From assembly GCA_030666985.1 (NCBI GenBank), contig DAOUWT010000063.1, forward strand, positions 1 to 11,617: a stretch of 11,617 bases of DNA, in the 5' to 3' direction. Below the pieces are notes generated by a model that saw only the letters and a program-made list of their open reading frames with translations, was not told where the DNA came from and searched no databases. This DNA comes from Chloroflexota bacterium. Lineage in GTDB: Bacteria; Chloroflexota; Anaerolineae; Anaerolineales; UBA11858. Both the position numbers and the translations under genes were made by a program. Below, one piece after another: positions 1-7,459 of this stretch; the stretch's first letter is position 1; every line of letters starts with the position of its first letter.

Positions 1-146
1 CTGGCACCACGCCGGGGCGAGGCTTTACCACCCCCCAGCCGCTTGCCCCCCTCCCACCAATCTCCATGCTTACGGGGGTAGAGGCAGCTTCTAAGGATAT
101 CCAGAAAATAAATCGTCCCACTGTGAAACGTGTTGCGTGAAGGGCT
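1..146 (-). other. Left-edge stretch with ambiguous open frames, possible partial gene
   Basis: Two minus-strand frames stay open to the window edge. One runs from a TAA at 149-147 to base 1 and would read TIYFLDILRSCLYPRKHGDW followed by a Gly/Lys/Arg-rich stretch; its amino-acid mix looks protein-like, but there is no ATG, GTG or TTG with a ribosome binding site. The other has an ATG at 67-65 followed by 22 codons, with no Shine-Dalgarno sequence. Either could be the beginning or a decayed piece of the next gene in the array. I do not recognise either peptide. This is recorded as an uncertain region rather than a gene. Confidence 0.2.
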
Positions 147-174
147 TTATCACGTTTTACGCATCACGCTTCAC
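123..174. repeat. Imperfect inverted repeat downstream of the last glycosyltransferase gene
   Basis: Arms 123-138 and 159-174 are inverted copies matching at 14 of 16 positions (GTGAAACGTGTTGCGT and the complement of ACGCATCACGCTTCAC), with a 20-nt loop. A second, alternative 5-bp stem (CGTGA at 136-140, TCACG at 150-154) uses loop bases. It lies 34 bp beyond the TAG of the 208-1668 gene, so it could form a hairpin in that transcript's 3' end. No T-tract follows on the minus strand, so a classical intrinsic terminator is not supported. It resembles the CACGTTTYACG-type interspersed repeats seen in many bacterial genomes; that resemblance is from memory. Confidence 0.7.
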
Positions 175-207
175 GAAATTTGGGATGATTATTTATTTGG
201 AACTTCC

Positions 208-1668
208 CTAGGGGGGATTCCACCGGTAAAGGGCCATATTCTCGCCCCCCATCCGGGGACTGTGCTCCCCGGCGGACTGGTATTCCAGGTGGGACAGGTC
301 CTCGAGCGCAGGATACCATCCCCGGAGGGTTAGCAAGTAGTCTGCTCCCCGGGTGTTTAGATATTCCGCCAGGGCTTCTTCGTCGCGAATAAAGGGAATG
401 ACATCCGGCGATACCAGACCTGCCAAATCTACAATCTCTCTGTTGCCAAAATAGCCCAAGGCGCCAATGTCATGAGCGGCAATAACGGCATCTGCCGGGA
501 GATTCTCGTTGACCCACTTGGCTATATGAACCATCTCGCTCTCGATTACAGCTACGTCATCGGCGTAGGCACGCGCCCCCCGCGCCCAAAAGGCAGCACC
601 CACCACCACAAGGGAAAGAAGCCACACCCGGCTGAGAAGACGTTTCCCTAGCGTCTCCGCATCGGGTCTGGCCCATCCCCACAGGCCAGCTATCCCCCAA
701 ACCATCAAAACGGGTATCACGGGGATCAGATAACGCCCGTGTTGGTAAGTGACCGGCAATCGCCAGGCGTATAGGGCAACGTAGCCCATCCCCCAGATTG
801 CGCCCGCCAACGGCTTCCACCTACGCCTCTGAACCAACTTCCAAAGGAAGAGCAGAAATCCGGGCAAAACGATCACTCCGCTTCCCACCAATGGCAAGAG
901 GCTCAATTCCAGAATCCGCTTCCAGAGAGGAGCTTGGCGCAAAATTGCGTACTCGGCTTGTTTGGCGTAAAAGGTGTTCGGCCACCAATCCCCGGCCATG
1001 ACGCGGTTGAAGGCTAAATAGGGAGCGAAGCACAGGGCAAAGCCCAAGGCAAGTTTTCCGGCCTGGGGTAATTTTTGACGAGGCAAGCTCTCGCCAAGCA
1101 AGAGCGCCAAACCCGCCGGCCCCAGGAGCGTGATTCCGCCGGGGCGCACCCACACGCTTAGGCCAATCAGCAAGCCTAACGAGAGCCAATTGGTTTTTGG
1201 AGAAGCTAATTGTATAAGGCTCGCTAGTACCAAACATGTAAACAAGAGGGTTTCCATCCCTGATCCGGCTGCCCAAACCAAATGCCATTCTAGGGCGAGG
1301 AGTATTCCTACCCAAATCCGTTTATCTATCTGCTGCGGAGCTAAGAGGCCAAAAAGATGCGCCCCGAGGAGGGATACTGTCCAAAGGGAGAGAAATCCCA
1401 GGGGGTAAGTTCCGGCGTAAGGGCCTAATTTAATGAAATGAGCTATGGCTAATAAAAAACCCCACAGTGGGCCGGTTGACCCGCCAGATGATTCTCCCAG
1501 GAGGAATGTCCATTCTCCTTTTGCGGCGAGGTTGCGGGCGTAGGTTTGGTGAATCCAGGCATCATCAAGGGGAAAACCTATCCGGTAAGTCAACTTGCTG
1601 GCTAGTAAATAAACAGCCAGCGAAAGTAATGAGGTCAAACCGAGGAGAAGAATTTCGCGTCGTTTCAT
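208..1668 (-). CDS. GT-C-type membrane glycosyltransferase with soluble C-terminal domain
   Basis: The 486-residue protein is predicted to transfer a sugar from a polyprenyl-phosphate carrier on the outer face of the membrane; donor and acceptor are unknown. One N-terminal helix (about residues 7-27) is followed by FPLDDAWIHQTYARNL, where D35 and D36 fit the catalytic acidic motif of the first outer loop in GT-C enzymes. About eight to ten further hydrophobic segments run to about residue 365. The last 120 residues are soluble and contain DAVIAAHDIGALGYFGNREI then a DLAGL motif, like the C-terminal domains of some arabinofuranosyl- and mannosyltransferase-like proteins. The ATG at 1668 has no visible Shine-Dalgarno sequence; a heptamer repeat lies just upstream. 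It is the last clear gene of the array, 62 bp after its neighbour. Family membership is fairly sure, exact activity is not. Confidence 0.85.
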   Translation of the reverse strand: MKRREILLLGLTSLLSLAVYLLASKLTYRIGFPLDDAWIHQTYARNLAAKGEWTFLLGESSGGSTGPLWGFLLAIAHFIKLGPYAGTYPLGFLSLWTVSLLGAHLFGLLAPQQIDKRIWVGILLALEWHLVWAAGSGMETLLFTCLVLASLIQLASPKTNWLSLGLLIGLSVWVRPGGITLLGPAGLALLLGESLPRQKLPQAGKLALGFALCFAPYLAFNRVMAGDWWPNTFYAKQAEYAILRQAPLWKRILELSLLPLVGSGVIVLPGFLLFLWKLVQRRRWKPLAGAIWGMGYVALYAWRLPVTYQHGRYLIPVIPVLMVWGIAGLWGWARPDAETLGKRLLSRVWLLSLVVVGAAFWARGARAYADDVAVIESEMVHIAKWVNENLPADAVIAAHDIGALGYFGNREIVDLAGLVSPDVIPFIRDEEALAEYLNTRGADYLLTLRGWYPALEDLSHLEYQSAGEHSPRMGGENMALYRWNPP

Positions 1669-1693
1669 GGGGGTGGGGGATTAGGATATTTGA

Positions 1694-1714
1694 TATTGGG
1701 TATTGGGTATTGGG
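1694..1714. repeat. Tandem heptamer, three copies of TATTGGG
   Basis: Three perfect head-to-tail copies of TATTGGG occupy the 62-bp gap between the stop of the 1731-3269 gene and the start of the 208-1668 gene, preceded by TTAGGATATTTGA. On the transcribed strand it reads as repeated CCCAATA. It fills the space where a leader for the downstream gene would be. Three unit copies over 21 bp are beyond chance expectation, but the function is unknown. Confidence 0.8.
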
Positions 1715-1730
1715 TCAAGAGGGAAATGTG

Positions 1731-3269
1731 CTAATCTTCAATTCTAAAAAAGTGCGTGCCGTCTTGCGATTGTAAATAGCGTAATTTTCCTTGGGAGTGA
1801 GGAGAATCGTATAGCTCGTCTAGGGGTTGGGGGTGGTTTGCCTCCAAGATAAGGTATTTGGCGTGATATTCCTGCGCGGCTGCTAGCAGGGTGTTCACGT
1901 CTCCGTTGGGGATGACGATGGCGGGACGCTCGCTAACCAGGGAGTATCCGGGAGGGTTGTTGACCATGACGGTATCCTCGGCGCCGGCGCCCAGGGATTG
2001 CAGGGTTTGTTCCAGTTTCTGGGCCTTGTGGTAACTGGCATCCCACGCGGGGGATGAAAAATGCGCCCCCACTACGCGACTTTGGACGATGAAGATAGAA
2101 ATGCCAGCAAGGAGCAAGACTATCCCGGTTCCTAAAACACGCCAGGCTTGCTGCAATTTCCAACCGCGTTTTTTAGCTCCCCAGGATACCAGTTCGTGCA
2201 GCCCCAGGGCAGAGAGGGCCCAAAGCAGGGGTTGGAAAGCTGCTCCAGAGTGAAAGAATCCGCCGCGAGCGCCGGCAAAGGGGAATATTACCGTCATTAG
2301 GCCCAGGGTTCCAAGCCAAGCCAAGCCCCCCAGGGCGACACGCGCATCCCGCCGGGACTTCCATCCCCCCAGAAGGATTAGGGGAGCCAACAATATTTGC
2401 CCCTGAACGGCTAAGGCAGTTTGGAGGTTCTGGCCCAATGCCCATGCGCGATCTTGGAGGATGGCTGCGAGGCCTCGGCCCCACCAGCGGGCAAAGGTTA
2501 GCTGGCTGGCGGGGTAGGTGTAAAGTTCGTTGTAGGTTGTGAGCCAGAGTGTTTTTAGCCCTCCTGCTCCTAACGGGGAACCAAAAACGAGTTGATTTCT
2601 GAGCATCCAGGGGCCAAATGTGAGCAGGTATCCGAGGATGACCTCACCCCTAGCCCCTCTCCTACGAGGAGAGGGGGATGCCGCTAACACGGCTACTCCT
2701 AACCAAATGAATCCGTCGGCGCGGGAGAGGTGCATGAGGCCGGCGAGGATGCCTAGCCCAAAGGGAGCGAGGGTGGGTTTCTCAGAGGCGAGGAGTAAGA
2801 AAAAAAGTCCTCCGAATATCATGTAAAGTCCAAAAGTATCGGTGGTGGGGAGGAAGGGGAGGTAAAAGGATGAAAAGCTTGCCAATGCCCCGGCCATGAG
2901 GGCGATTTTACGCTTCTCCGTGAAGGAATAGGCCAACGCCGCTGTTAGCGGGGGGATGGTGGCGGCTACAAGCAGGAATCCCGCCCGGGCAGCGGGAAAG
3001 CCGCCCCCCCCTCTTAGCCCTCCCCCCAGGGCCAGGAAAGAGGCCAGGGGCATCCAGTATCCGTAAGAGGGCACGACCCCCTCCCCCTGGGTATCCCCCA
3101 GATAATTCCAGAGAAAAGGTTCGGTAAGACCATCCCCTTTGGCTATACGCAGGGCTGTGGTGTAGTAGTATTCGGCATCCATGTAGCCGGGGGAGTGCTG
3201 GAAGAAGGCCACGCCGAGGAGGATGAGTAGGCCCATCCCCCACAGGAGAAGGTAGTCGCGCTTTTTCAT
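1731..3269 (-). CDS. GT-C-type membrane glycosyltransferase (GT39/PMT_2-like) with in-frame repeat insertion
   Basis: The 512-residue polytopic protein is probably a polyprenyl-phosphate-dependent sugar transferase. After the first helix (about residues 7-23) comes SPGYMDAEYYYTTALRIAKG; D31 and E33 sit where GT-C enzymes carry their catalytic acid. WNYLGD and YWMPLASFLA follow, a combination I associate with a family common in Chloroflexota. FPAARAGFLL, SRADGFIWL and FGPWMLRNQLVFGSPL mark later loops and helices, and the last 90 residues are soluble. Residues 198-209 (SPSPRRRGARGE) are encoded by a palindromic repeat in a loop before a hydrophobic segment and keep the frame open. The ATG lies 3 nt after the upstream stop, with GGAGGG at 3277-3282 seven nt before it, so translation is likely coupled to the 3273-4511 gene. 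An eight-base C run (3004-3011) is a possible slippage or sequencing-error site. Substrate unknown. Confidence 0.88.
   Translation of the reverse strand: MKKRDYLLLWGMGLLILLGVAFFQHSPGYMDAEYYYTTALRIAKGDGLTEPFLWNYLGDTQGEGVVPSYGYWMPLASFLALGGGLRGGGGFPAARAGFLLVAATIPPLTAALAYSFTEKRKIALMAGALASFSSFYLPFLPTTDTFGLYMIFGGLFFLLLASEKPTLAPFGLGILAGLMHLSRADGFIWLGVAVLAASPSPRRRGARGEVILGYLLTFGPWMLRNQLVFGSPLGAGGLKTLWLTTYNELYTYPASQLTFARWWGRGLAAILQDRAWALGQNLQTALAVQGQILLAPLILLGGWKSRRDARVALGGLAWLGTLGLMTVIFPFAGARGGFFHSGAAFQPLLWALSALGLHELVSWGAKKRGWKLQQAWRVLGTGIVLLLAGISIFIVQSRVVGAHFSSPAWDASYHKAQKLEQTLQSLGAGAEDTVMVNNPPGYSLVSERPAIVIPNGDVNTLLAAAQEYHAKYLILEANHPQPLDELYDSPHSQGKLRYLQSQDGTHFFRIED
2641..2676. repeat. Palindromic interspersed repeat inside a coding sequence
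   Basis: A perfect 10-bp inverted repeat, CCCCTCTCCT at 2654-2663 and AGGAGAGGGG at 2667-2676, flanks a 3-nt ACG loop. The preceding ACCTCACCCCTAG (2641-2653) extends it. It matches from memory the widespread short bacterial repeat of the form CCTCACCCC-TAGCCCCTCTCC-hairpin-GGAGAGGGG, usually found between genes. Here it is wholly within the 1731-3269 gene, in frame, encoding SPSPRRRGARGE. The palindrome is certain; membership of the interspersed family is inferred. Confidence 0.85.
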
Positions 3270-3272
3270 GGG

Positions 3273-4511
3273 CTAACCCTCCAGGGCCAAGCGGGCCGGG
3301 CGGACTATCCACCACTTGATCCAATATAAGCCGAGCAGCAGGAAGGCAGGGAGGGTGAGGAACATGCTGGGGTGCTGGACAGGTTGGTAGGTTTGTTCGA
3401 GGGTGAAGATGAATTGGAGCCATAATCCCGCGAAGAGAAGGAGGAGTGTGGCGAGAACGACCCAGATGCCGTGGGGCTGCCAGCGTTTATCCCAGTTGGC
3501 TAGGATGAGGGTTAATGCGGGGAAAAGGTAGATGAAGTTACCGGGGTCGGTGGGGATGCCGATCCATTGGGTGATGACGAGGGTGAGGGACGCGGTCCAG
3601 AGGAAGTGGATGAAGTTTTTGTCGCGGGCCAGCCACCACTCCCAGAGGAGGATGCTTCCGAGGAGGATGGGGATTCCCCACCGGAGCTGGGGGACTATTC
3701 CGGGCCACCATCCCCCCATGACTGCGGCCAAGGTTCTCGGCGCGGCTGGGGATGGGTTGCGAAGGATTTGCCATAAGTTTTGCCAAATCCAATTGGGGAT
3801 GAAGAAAATTCCTAGAGCTATCAGGGCGGCTAGACTTCCTAAAAACCACTTTATCAACTTCCAACGGCGTTGGTATAGACTCCACAGCAACACAAAAAGT
3901 ATCAGGAGTAAGACCAGTTTGGGCGTGATGGTGGAAAAAGCTAATAGAAAGCCAGCTACTCGGTCTTGATTGTGTTTGAGGGCCAATAGAGCTACAGTGA
4001 GTAGGAGTGTGACGATGATAAGCACATCGCCATCAACCACGGCTCTGAGGGCGTAATGCCAAAGCGGGGCAAATATCAAATAAGCTGCCAGAAGCCATTT
4101 TCGGGGACGCCACTCCACGAGGGAGAGGGCGAGGAGAGCTGTAGCTATCAGGGATATTTCTAAGAGCATCATCCACAGGGCGCGAGCTAATGTGTAATTG
4201 GATAGAGCAGAAAAGGGGGCAAATAGGAGAAAGGAATACAAAGGATAAATGCCCCAAGCTTTAGGCTCCTCCCCTTGGGCGGGGCGACCATAGGCGGCGT
4301 CTTGTATCCGCAGGTCAACATGTTCACTGTAGGGGCTAAGGCCCTCCATGAGGAAAGAGCGTCCACGCATCCAGGGGGATAGAAAATCTACTCCGCCTGG
4401 GTTTTGATCTGCAAATTGGTAGTTTGCCCAAAAGAGTCCAGCCAGGGCGGTGAATACGAGAACGATGAGTATAAGCCAGTTGTGAGGGGAGAGTTTGTAG
4501 TAGGTGGTCAA
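3273..4511 (-). CDS. GT87-like (DUF2029) membrane glycosyltransferase, diverged paralog
   Basis: The 412-residue polytopic protein is the most diverged of three GT87-like paralogs in the window. GT87 enzymes are polyprenyl-phosphate-mannose-type transferases acting outside the membrane. After helix 1 (about residues 11-31) comes NPGGVDFLSPWM; D42 fits the family's catalytic Asp. MEGLSPY, IYPLYSFLLFAPF and ARALWMMLLEIS follow the family pattern. Two signatures are altered: the GQ of the paralogs is G161-D162 here, and their AKPQ is ITPK (195-198). I chose the TTG at 4511 because AAGGA (4518-4522) lies 6 nt before it and its paralogs start the same way; an ATG at 4547 would add 12 residues encoded through that binding site and an interspersed repeat. 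It ends 3 nt before the next gene, implying coupling. Sugar and acceptor are unknown. Confidence 0.85.
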   Translation of the reverse strand: MTTYYKLSPHNWLILIVLVFTALAGLFWANYQFADQNPGGVDFLSPWMRGRSFLMEGLSPYSEHVDLRIQDAAYGRPAQGEEPKAWGIYPLYSFLLFAPFSALSNYTLARALWMMLLEISLIATALLALSLVEWRPRKWLLAAYLIFAPLWHYALRAVVDGDVLIIVTLLLTVALLALKHNQDRVAGFLLAFSTITPKLVLLLILFVLLWSLYQRRWKLIKWFLGSLAALIALGIFFIPNWIWQNLWQILRNPSPAAPRTLAAVMGGWWPGIVPQLRWGIPILLGSILLWEWWLARDKNFIHFLWTASLTLVITQWIGIPTDPGNFIYLFPALTLILANWDKRWQPHGIWVVLATLLLLFAGLWLQFIFTLEQTYQPVQHPSMFLTLPAFLLLGLYWIKWWIVRPARLALEG

Positions 4512-4523
4512 TTTTCTTCCTTT
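4494..4523 (-). promoter_or_regulatory. Ribosome binding site and TTG start block
   Basis: On the minus strand this reads AAAGGAAGAAAATTGACC and on into the gene. AAGGA at 4518-4522 is the Shine-Dalgarno core, 6 nt before the TTG at 4511-4509. The 30-bp block matches 8751-8780 at 29 of 30 positions. That shared block, together with the start of the 6152-7402 paralog, is the main reason for choosing TTG over the upstream ATG. Confidence 0.7.
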
Positions 4524-4527
4524 AAGC

Positions 4528-4625
4528 AGACCTGACAGGTTTCCCAAATCGCCTGTGAGAGGTCAGTTTTTGCCTTTTTCATGCGTATTTTGGCTTGAAA
4601 ACATCTACGAAAACCTGTCAGATCT
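4528..4625. repeat. Long-range inverted repeat in the leader of the third GT87 paralog
   Basis: AGACCTGACAGGTTT at 4528-4542 and the complement of AAACCTGTCAGATCT at 4611-4625 match at 14 of 15 positions and flank 68 bp. Each arm is itself close to a palindrome (ACCTGACAGGT). The element fills most of the 123-bp gap between the stop at 4635 and the TTG start at 4511, which otherwise shows nothing. It could form a stem in the leader RNA. No T-tract follows, so a terminator is not supported. The arms share the frame AGACCT-N3-AGGTTT with the hairpin at 7460-7497. Confidence 0.75.
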
Positions 4626-4634
4626 ATGCTCAAA

Positions 4635-6155
4635 TTACTCACGGACATAGACATAAAGTTGGATATCTCCCCAGGAATCAACTTGTTCTAAGACAAAGTT
4701 TTCTTCCAGCCAGGTGATGTGTGGGTGAGTGCTATAGTCTGCGGCTTGATATTCTTGAATGGCGCGCGAGAAAATAATGAACCAAACTTGCGAAGCGTTG
4801 CCAACGGCTGTTTCAATATCGGGGTCGGCAATCAATTCCAAGACTTGCTGCGTCGGAAGTGCCAGGGTATCGGAGCCACTCCCAGGCACGTCGGCCACGT
4901 AGCTTTGGGATAAATGGCGGTCATAATAAACTGCGGAGAGCATGGTCATCTTATTGGAATGCACAATCCCATCGTCTGGGGAAGTTTCACTAGCCAGGTA
5001 GTCGTTCAGGGCTTGATAAGGTCCATAGGGAAAACCGCGATAGGTGATGTGTTGGTAAATGCCCATGGTCATGCCAACCAACAAGGCCATAGTTGCAAAC
5101 CCTCTAATCAATTTTGGCAAACCGGCCCGGCTCAATGCCCATGCCAGCCACAACAAAAAAAACACACCAGAAGGGAGTAAGGCTCTTTCGATATAAACTG
5201 GCATCCACTGTGAAAAAAGATACAAAAATAAAGGGGGGATGAAGGCTAGGTAGGCAAGCCAGAGGGCAAGGCAGATGTCCTTGTGGCCTGCTCGCCAGGC
5301 CCGGAACGTTTGCCAGCCTCCCAGCGATATGACGGCCAATGTCACGAACAAGGCCAGGGGCAGCCATGAGTCAGGCAGGGGGAGATTGGTCACAAAACTC
5401 AACAACGTGGTAAAGAAACGGGCCGGAGTGGGCGTGGCAACCCAGTAGGCGGTGCGGACTTTGTCGAATTGGGCCGGAAGATGCAGCAACCAGGGTAGGT
5501 AGAGCAACACAGCCCCAAAGCCGCTGATCACCGCAGAGCGCAGGGATCGCCAATCCCGCTCGAGGAGGGGAATCAACGCTAAAGGGATCAGGTAAAAGGC
5601 GGACAGGTTGTGGGTGTATTGCGCCAAGGCAGCGGAAAGCGCAAAAAGCAGCCACCATCCCCAGTGGTGCGTCCCCATCCCCCTCCACAAAGCGTAGGTT
5701 GCCACAATCAACAAGAACGTCATCAGGGCATACATGCGCACTTCCTGCGCGTAGTGAATCTGAAAGGGGGAAAGAGCCAGGAAGGCCAGGGCTAATGTGG
5801 CAAGTTCCTCGTCAAAAAGTTCCCGCATCCCCAAATAGGCTACAATTAAAATCCCCATCCCCAACAGAACGGAGAATAAGCGCACAGACAAGGGGGATTG
5901 GCCAAAAATACGCATCCAGATAGAGAGAGACATATAGTAGGCCAGGGGATGGACATCGGCTGCCGAGTCGTGTGCGGTGCTCAAAGTGCCCTCAAGCATA
6001 GCCGCAAGGCCTTCATGGGAAAAAAGTACCGCAAAGGATTCGTCATACCAGAGAGGGCGCGACCCGATTGCTGCCAGGCGCAATATCAGCGCTACCAACA
6101 AAATCCCAAGCAGAGCAAAACGACGGTATTTAGGGCTAGAAAAGAACTCGGTCAC
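4635..6155 (-). CDS. PMT/ArnT-like (GT39/GT83, PMT_2) membrane glycosyltransferase
   Basis: The 506-residue protein is the clearest classical GT-C enzyme here, predicted to move a sugar from a polyprenyl-phosphate carrier to a lipid, glycan or protein on the outer face. After helix 1 (about residues 13-31) comes SRPLWYDESFAVL, with D38 and E39 as the catalytic acidic pair. DVHPLAYYM (67-75) matches the HP-Y loop motif, and YAQEVRMYAL (135-144) carries the conserved E138 and R140 of the family. About ten further membrane segments are followed by a soluble C-terminal region of about 120 residues. The start is GTG at 6155, overlapping the upstream TGA as GTGA, with GAGGA about 12 nt before it; this indicates translational coupling with the GT87-like gene 6152-7402. 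Length fits the family. Sugar and acceptor cannot be read from sequence. Confidence 0.9.
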   Translation of the reverse strand: MTEFFSSPKYRRFALLGILLVALILRLAAIGSRPLWYDESFAVLFSHEGLAAMLEGTLSTAHDSAADVHPLAYYMSLSIWMRIFGQSPLSVRLFSVLLGMGILIVAYLGMRELFDEELATLALAFLALSPFQIHYAQEVRMYALMTFLLIVATYALWRGMGTHHWGWWLLFALSAALAQYTHNLSAFYLIPLALIPLLERDWRSLRSAVISGFGAVLLYLPWLLHLPAQFDKVRTAYWVATPTPARFFTTLLSFVTNLPLPDSWLPLALFVTLAVISLGGWQTFRAWRAGHKDICLALWLAYLAFIPPLFLYLFSQWMPVYIERALLPSGVFFLLWLAWALSRAGLPKLIRGFATMALLVGMTMGIYQHITYRGFPYGPYQALNDYLASETSPDDGIVHSNKMTMLSAVYYDRHLSQSYVADVPGSGSDTLALPTQQVLELIADPDIETAVGNASQVWFIIFSRAIQEYQAADYSTHPHITWLEENFVLEQVDSWGDIQLYVYVRE

Positions 6156-7402
6156 AATTCAGCCAATTCCTCATCGCGCGGTAACGGGGCGGGAGCTATA
6201 GCCCAACGGCGCACCCACCATAGTCCAAACAAAGAAAACACAGGCAGGGGAACGTACATAGCGGGCTGCTCCAAGTTTCCTTGTACCGTACTCAAGAAAA
6301 GCGTCCACAAGCCAATTAATCCCAAGGCCAGCATAAACCCAACCAGCCAATTGCCAACATTTCCCCACTGCTCTCGCAAAATCTTGAATATCAGGAAAAG
6401 CACCGGCAAGAGCATGACATAATTTGTTGTAGCGGTGCGCGGGGTCAGAAAATTTGTGAGCACTAGAGTCATCATCGCCGTCCACAAGAACCAGCGCGAA
6501 TCTTTTTTCCAAGCCACTACCCATTCAACAATTAAGTAAACCCAAAAAGCAATTTGCAAACCGATATTGAGACTTGTGCTCAACTTCGGAAAGGCGGAGG
6601 CAAGAATGGAAGTCAGTGAGCCAATGCGAGCAGTATAGTCGGGATATTCCATAATTTGCCGCATCATTTGCATTGGCCAGGTGGGAATAAAAACGAGCGA
6701 GAGGGCAAAAAGTCCCAGCAAACTGGCGGCAAAGCTCCAAATAAGGGAAAAGCGATGCCGAGAATACGCCCAGATCAACACAAAAGGAATGATCAAAAAA
6801 CTCATTTGAGGTTTTGCTGTTGCTAAAGCCAATAGAATTCCTGCCTCAACATCGTTCTTATTCATGATCAGAAGTAGTGCACCTGTAATGAGCACAGCTT
6901 CTATGGCCGCAAATTGGCCAACGATCACAGTACGGATACCATGATACCAAAATAAACTGAATAGGATTAATGAAACTGTCCAAGCAGGCTTTGGCTGCCA
7001 CTGTACCAAGCGCATACTAACGATGGCTAATACCATCATGCTAAGTTCCAAGAGAGTCATCCAAAGAGCGCGGGCTGGGAGATATTCTAACAATCCAAAA
7101 GGAGCGAAAAACACCATTGATGTCAAGGGGTAAATAAAGTGACTGACATCCTCTCCTTTCTCCAGTTCGGCAGGGTGACCATAAATTACCTCTTGGGTTG
7201 CCAGACTAACACTCTGATCATACGGACTAACGCCTTCCATCAGCCATTTTCGTGTTCCCATCCAACGAGCCAAGAAATCATTGCCACCTGGATTTTGAAC
7301 TGAAAAATGATAATTAATCCAAATTAATCCAGTCACAGCAACTAGCGTCAAGAGGACAATAATCACCCAATCACGCATAGAGAGTTCAGTATAAGTAGTC
7401 AA
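6152..7402 (-). CDS. GT87-like (DUF2029) membrane glycosyltransferase
   Basis: The 416-residue polytopic protein is predicted to transfer a sugar, often mannose in this family, from a polyprenyl-phosphate donor at the outer face of the membrane. Helix 1 (about residues 11-31) leads to NPGGNDFLARWM, with D42 as likely catalytic Asp, then MEGVSPYDQSVSLATQ, FIYPLTSMVFFAPFGLL and ARALWMTLLELS. GQ (162-163) and ATAKPQM (194-200) are family signatures, and TNYVMLLPVLFLIF marks a late helix. It starts at TTG with a strong AGGAGGT (7406-7412) just upstream and no competing ATG nearby. Over residues 41-121 it matches the neighbour 7542-8768 at about three of four positions (61 of 81 by eye), so the two are duplicates. 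Its stop overlaps the next start by 4 bp. Specificity unknown. Confidence 0.9.
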   Translation of the reverse strand: MTTYTELSMRDWVIIVLLTLVAVTGLIWINYHFSVQNPGGNDFLARWMGTRKWLMEGVSPYDQSVSLATQEVIYGHPAELEKGEDVSHFIYPLTSMVFFAPFGLLEYLPARALWMTLLELSMMVLAIVSMRLVQWQPKPAWTVSLILFSLFWYHGIRTVIVGQFAAIEAVLITGALLLIMNKNDVEAGILLALATAKPQMSFLIIPFVLIWAYSRHRFSLIWSFAASLLGLFALSLVFIPTWPMQMMRQIMEYPDYTARIGSLTSILASAFPKLSTSLNIGLQIAFWVYLIVEWVVAWKKDSRWFLWTAMMTLVLTNFLTPRTATTNYVMLLPVLFLIFKILREQWGNVGNWLVGFMLALGLIGLWTLFLSTVQGNLEQPAMYVPLPVFSLFGLWWVRRWAIAPAPLPRDEELAEL

Positions 7403-7412
7403 TTTACCTCCT
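7400..7412 (-). promoter_or_regulatory. Strong ribosome binding site with TTG start
   Basis: The minus strand reads AGGAGGTAAATTG. The AGGAGGT core (7406-7412) lies 3 nt before the TTG, or 5 nt counting from AGGAG. This fixes TTG as the initiation codon of the 6152-7402 gene and guides the start choice in its two paralogs. Confidence 0.8.
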
Positions 7413-7459
7413 TTTCTTATGTCGTAGAAAGCATCCGTAATTATTCACTCCCCTAGCCA

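Noticed and set aside
1694..1714. CRISPR-like or iteron array
   Set aside because: Three 7-bp units without spacers in a 62-bp gap, with no replication or cas gene nearby, do not support either.
2998..3030. Second in-frame repeat insertion in the 1731-3269 gene (Gly-rich GGGLRGGGG)
   Set aside because: The G/C-rich run looks repeat-like, but the spacing between the surrounding YWMPLASFLA and FPAAR motifs seems normal for the family, so no added residues are evident.
4512..4547. ATG at 4547 as start of the third GT87 paralog
   Set aside because: The 12 added residues are encoded by the interspersed repeat arm and the ribosome binding site, and the paralogs start at the equivalent of the TTG at 4511.
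5898..6422. Plus-strand open frame of 174 codons
   Set aside because: It lies opposite two well-supported minus-strand genes, has no recognisable motif and a composition typical of an antisense shadow.
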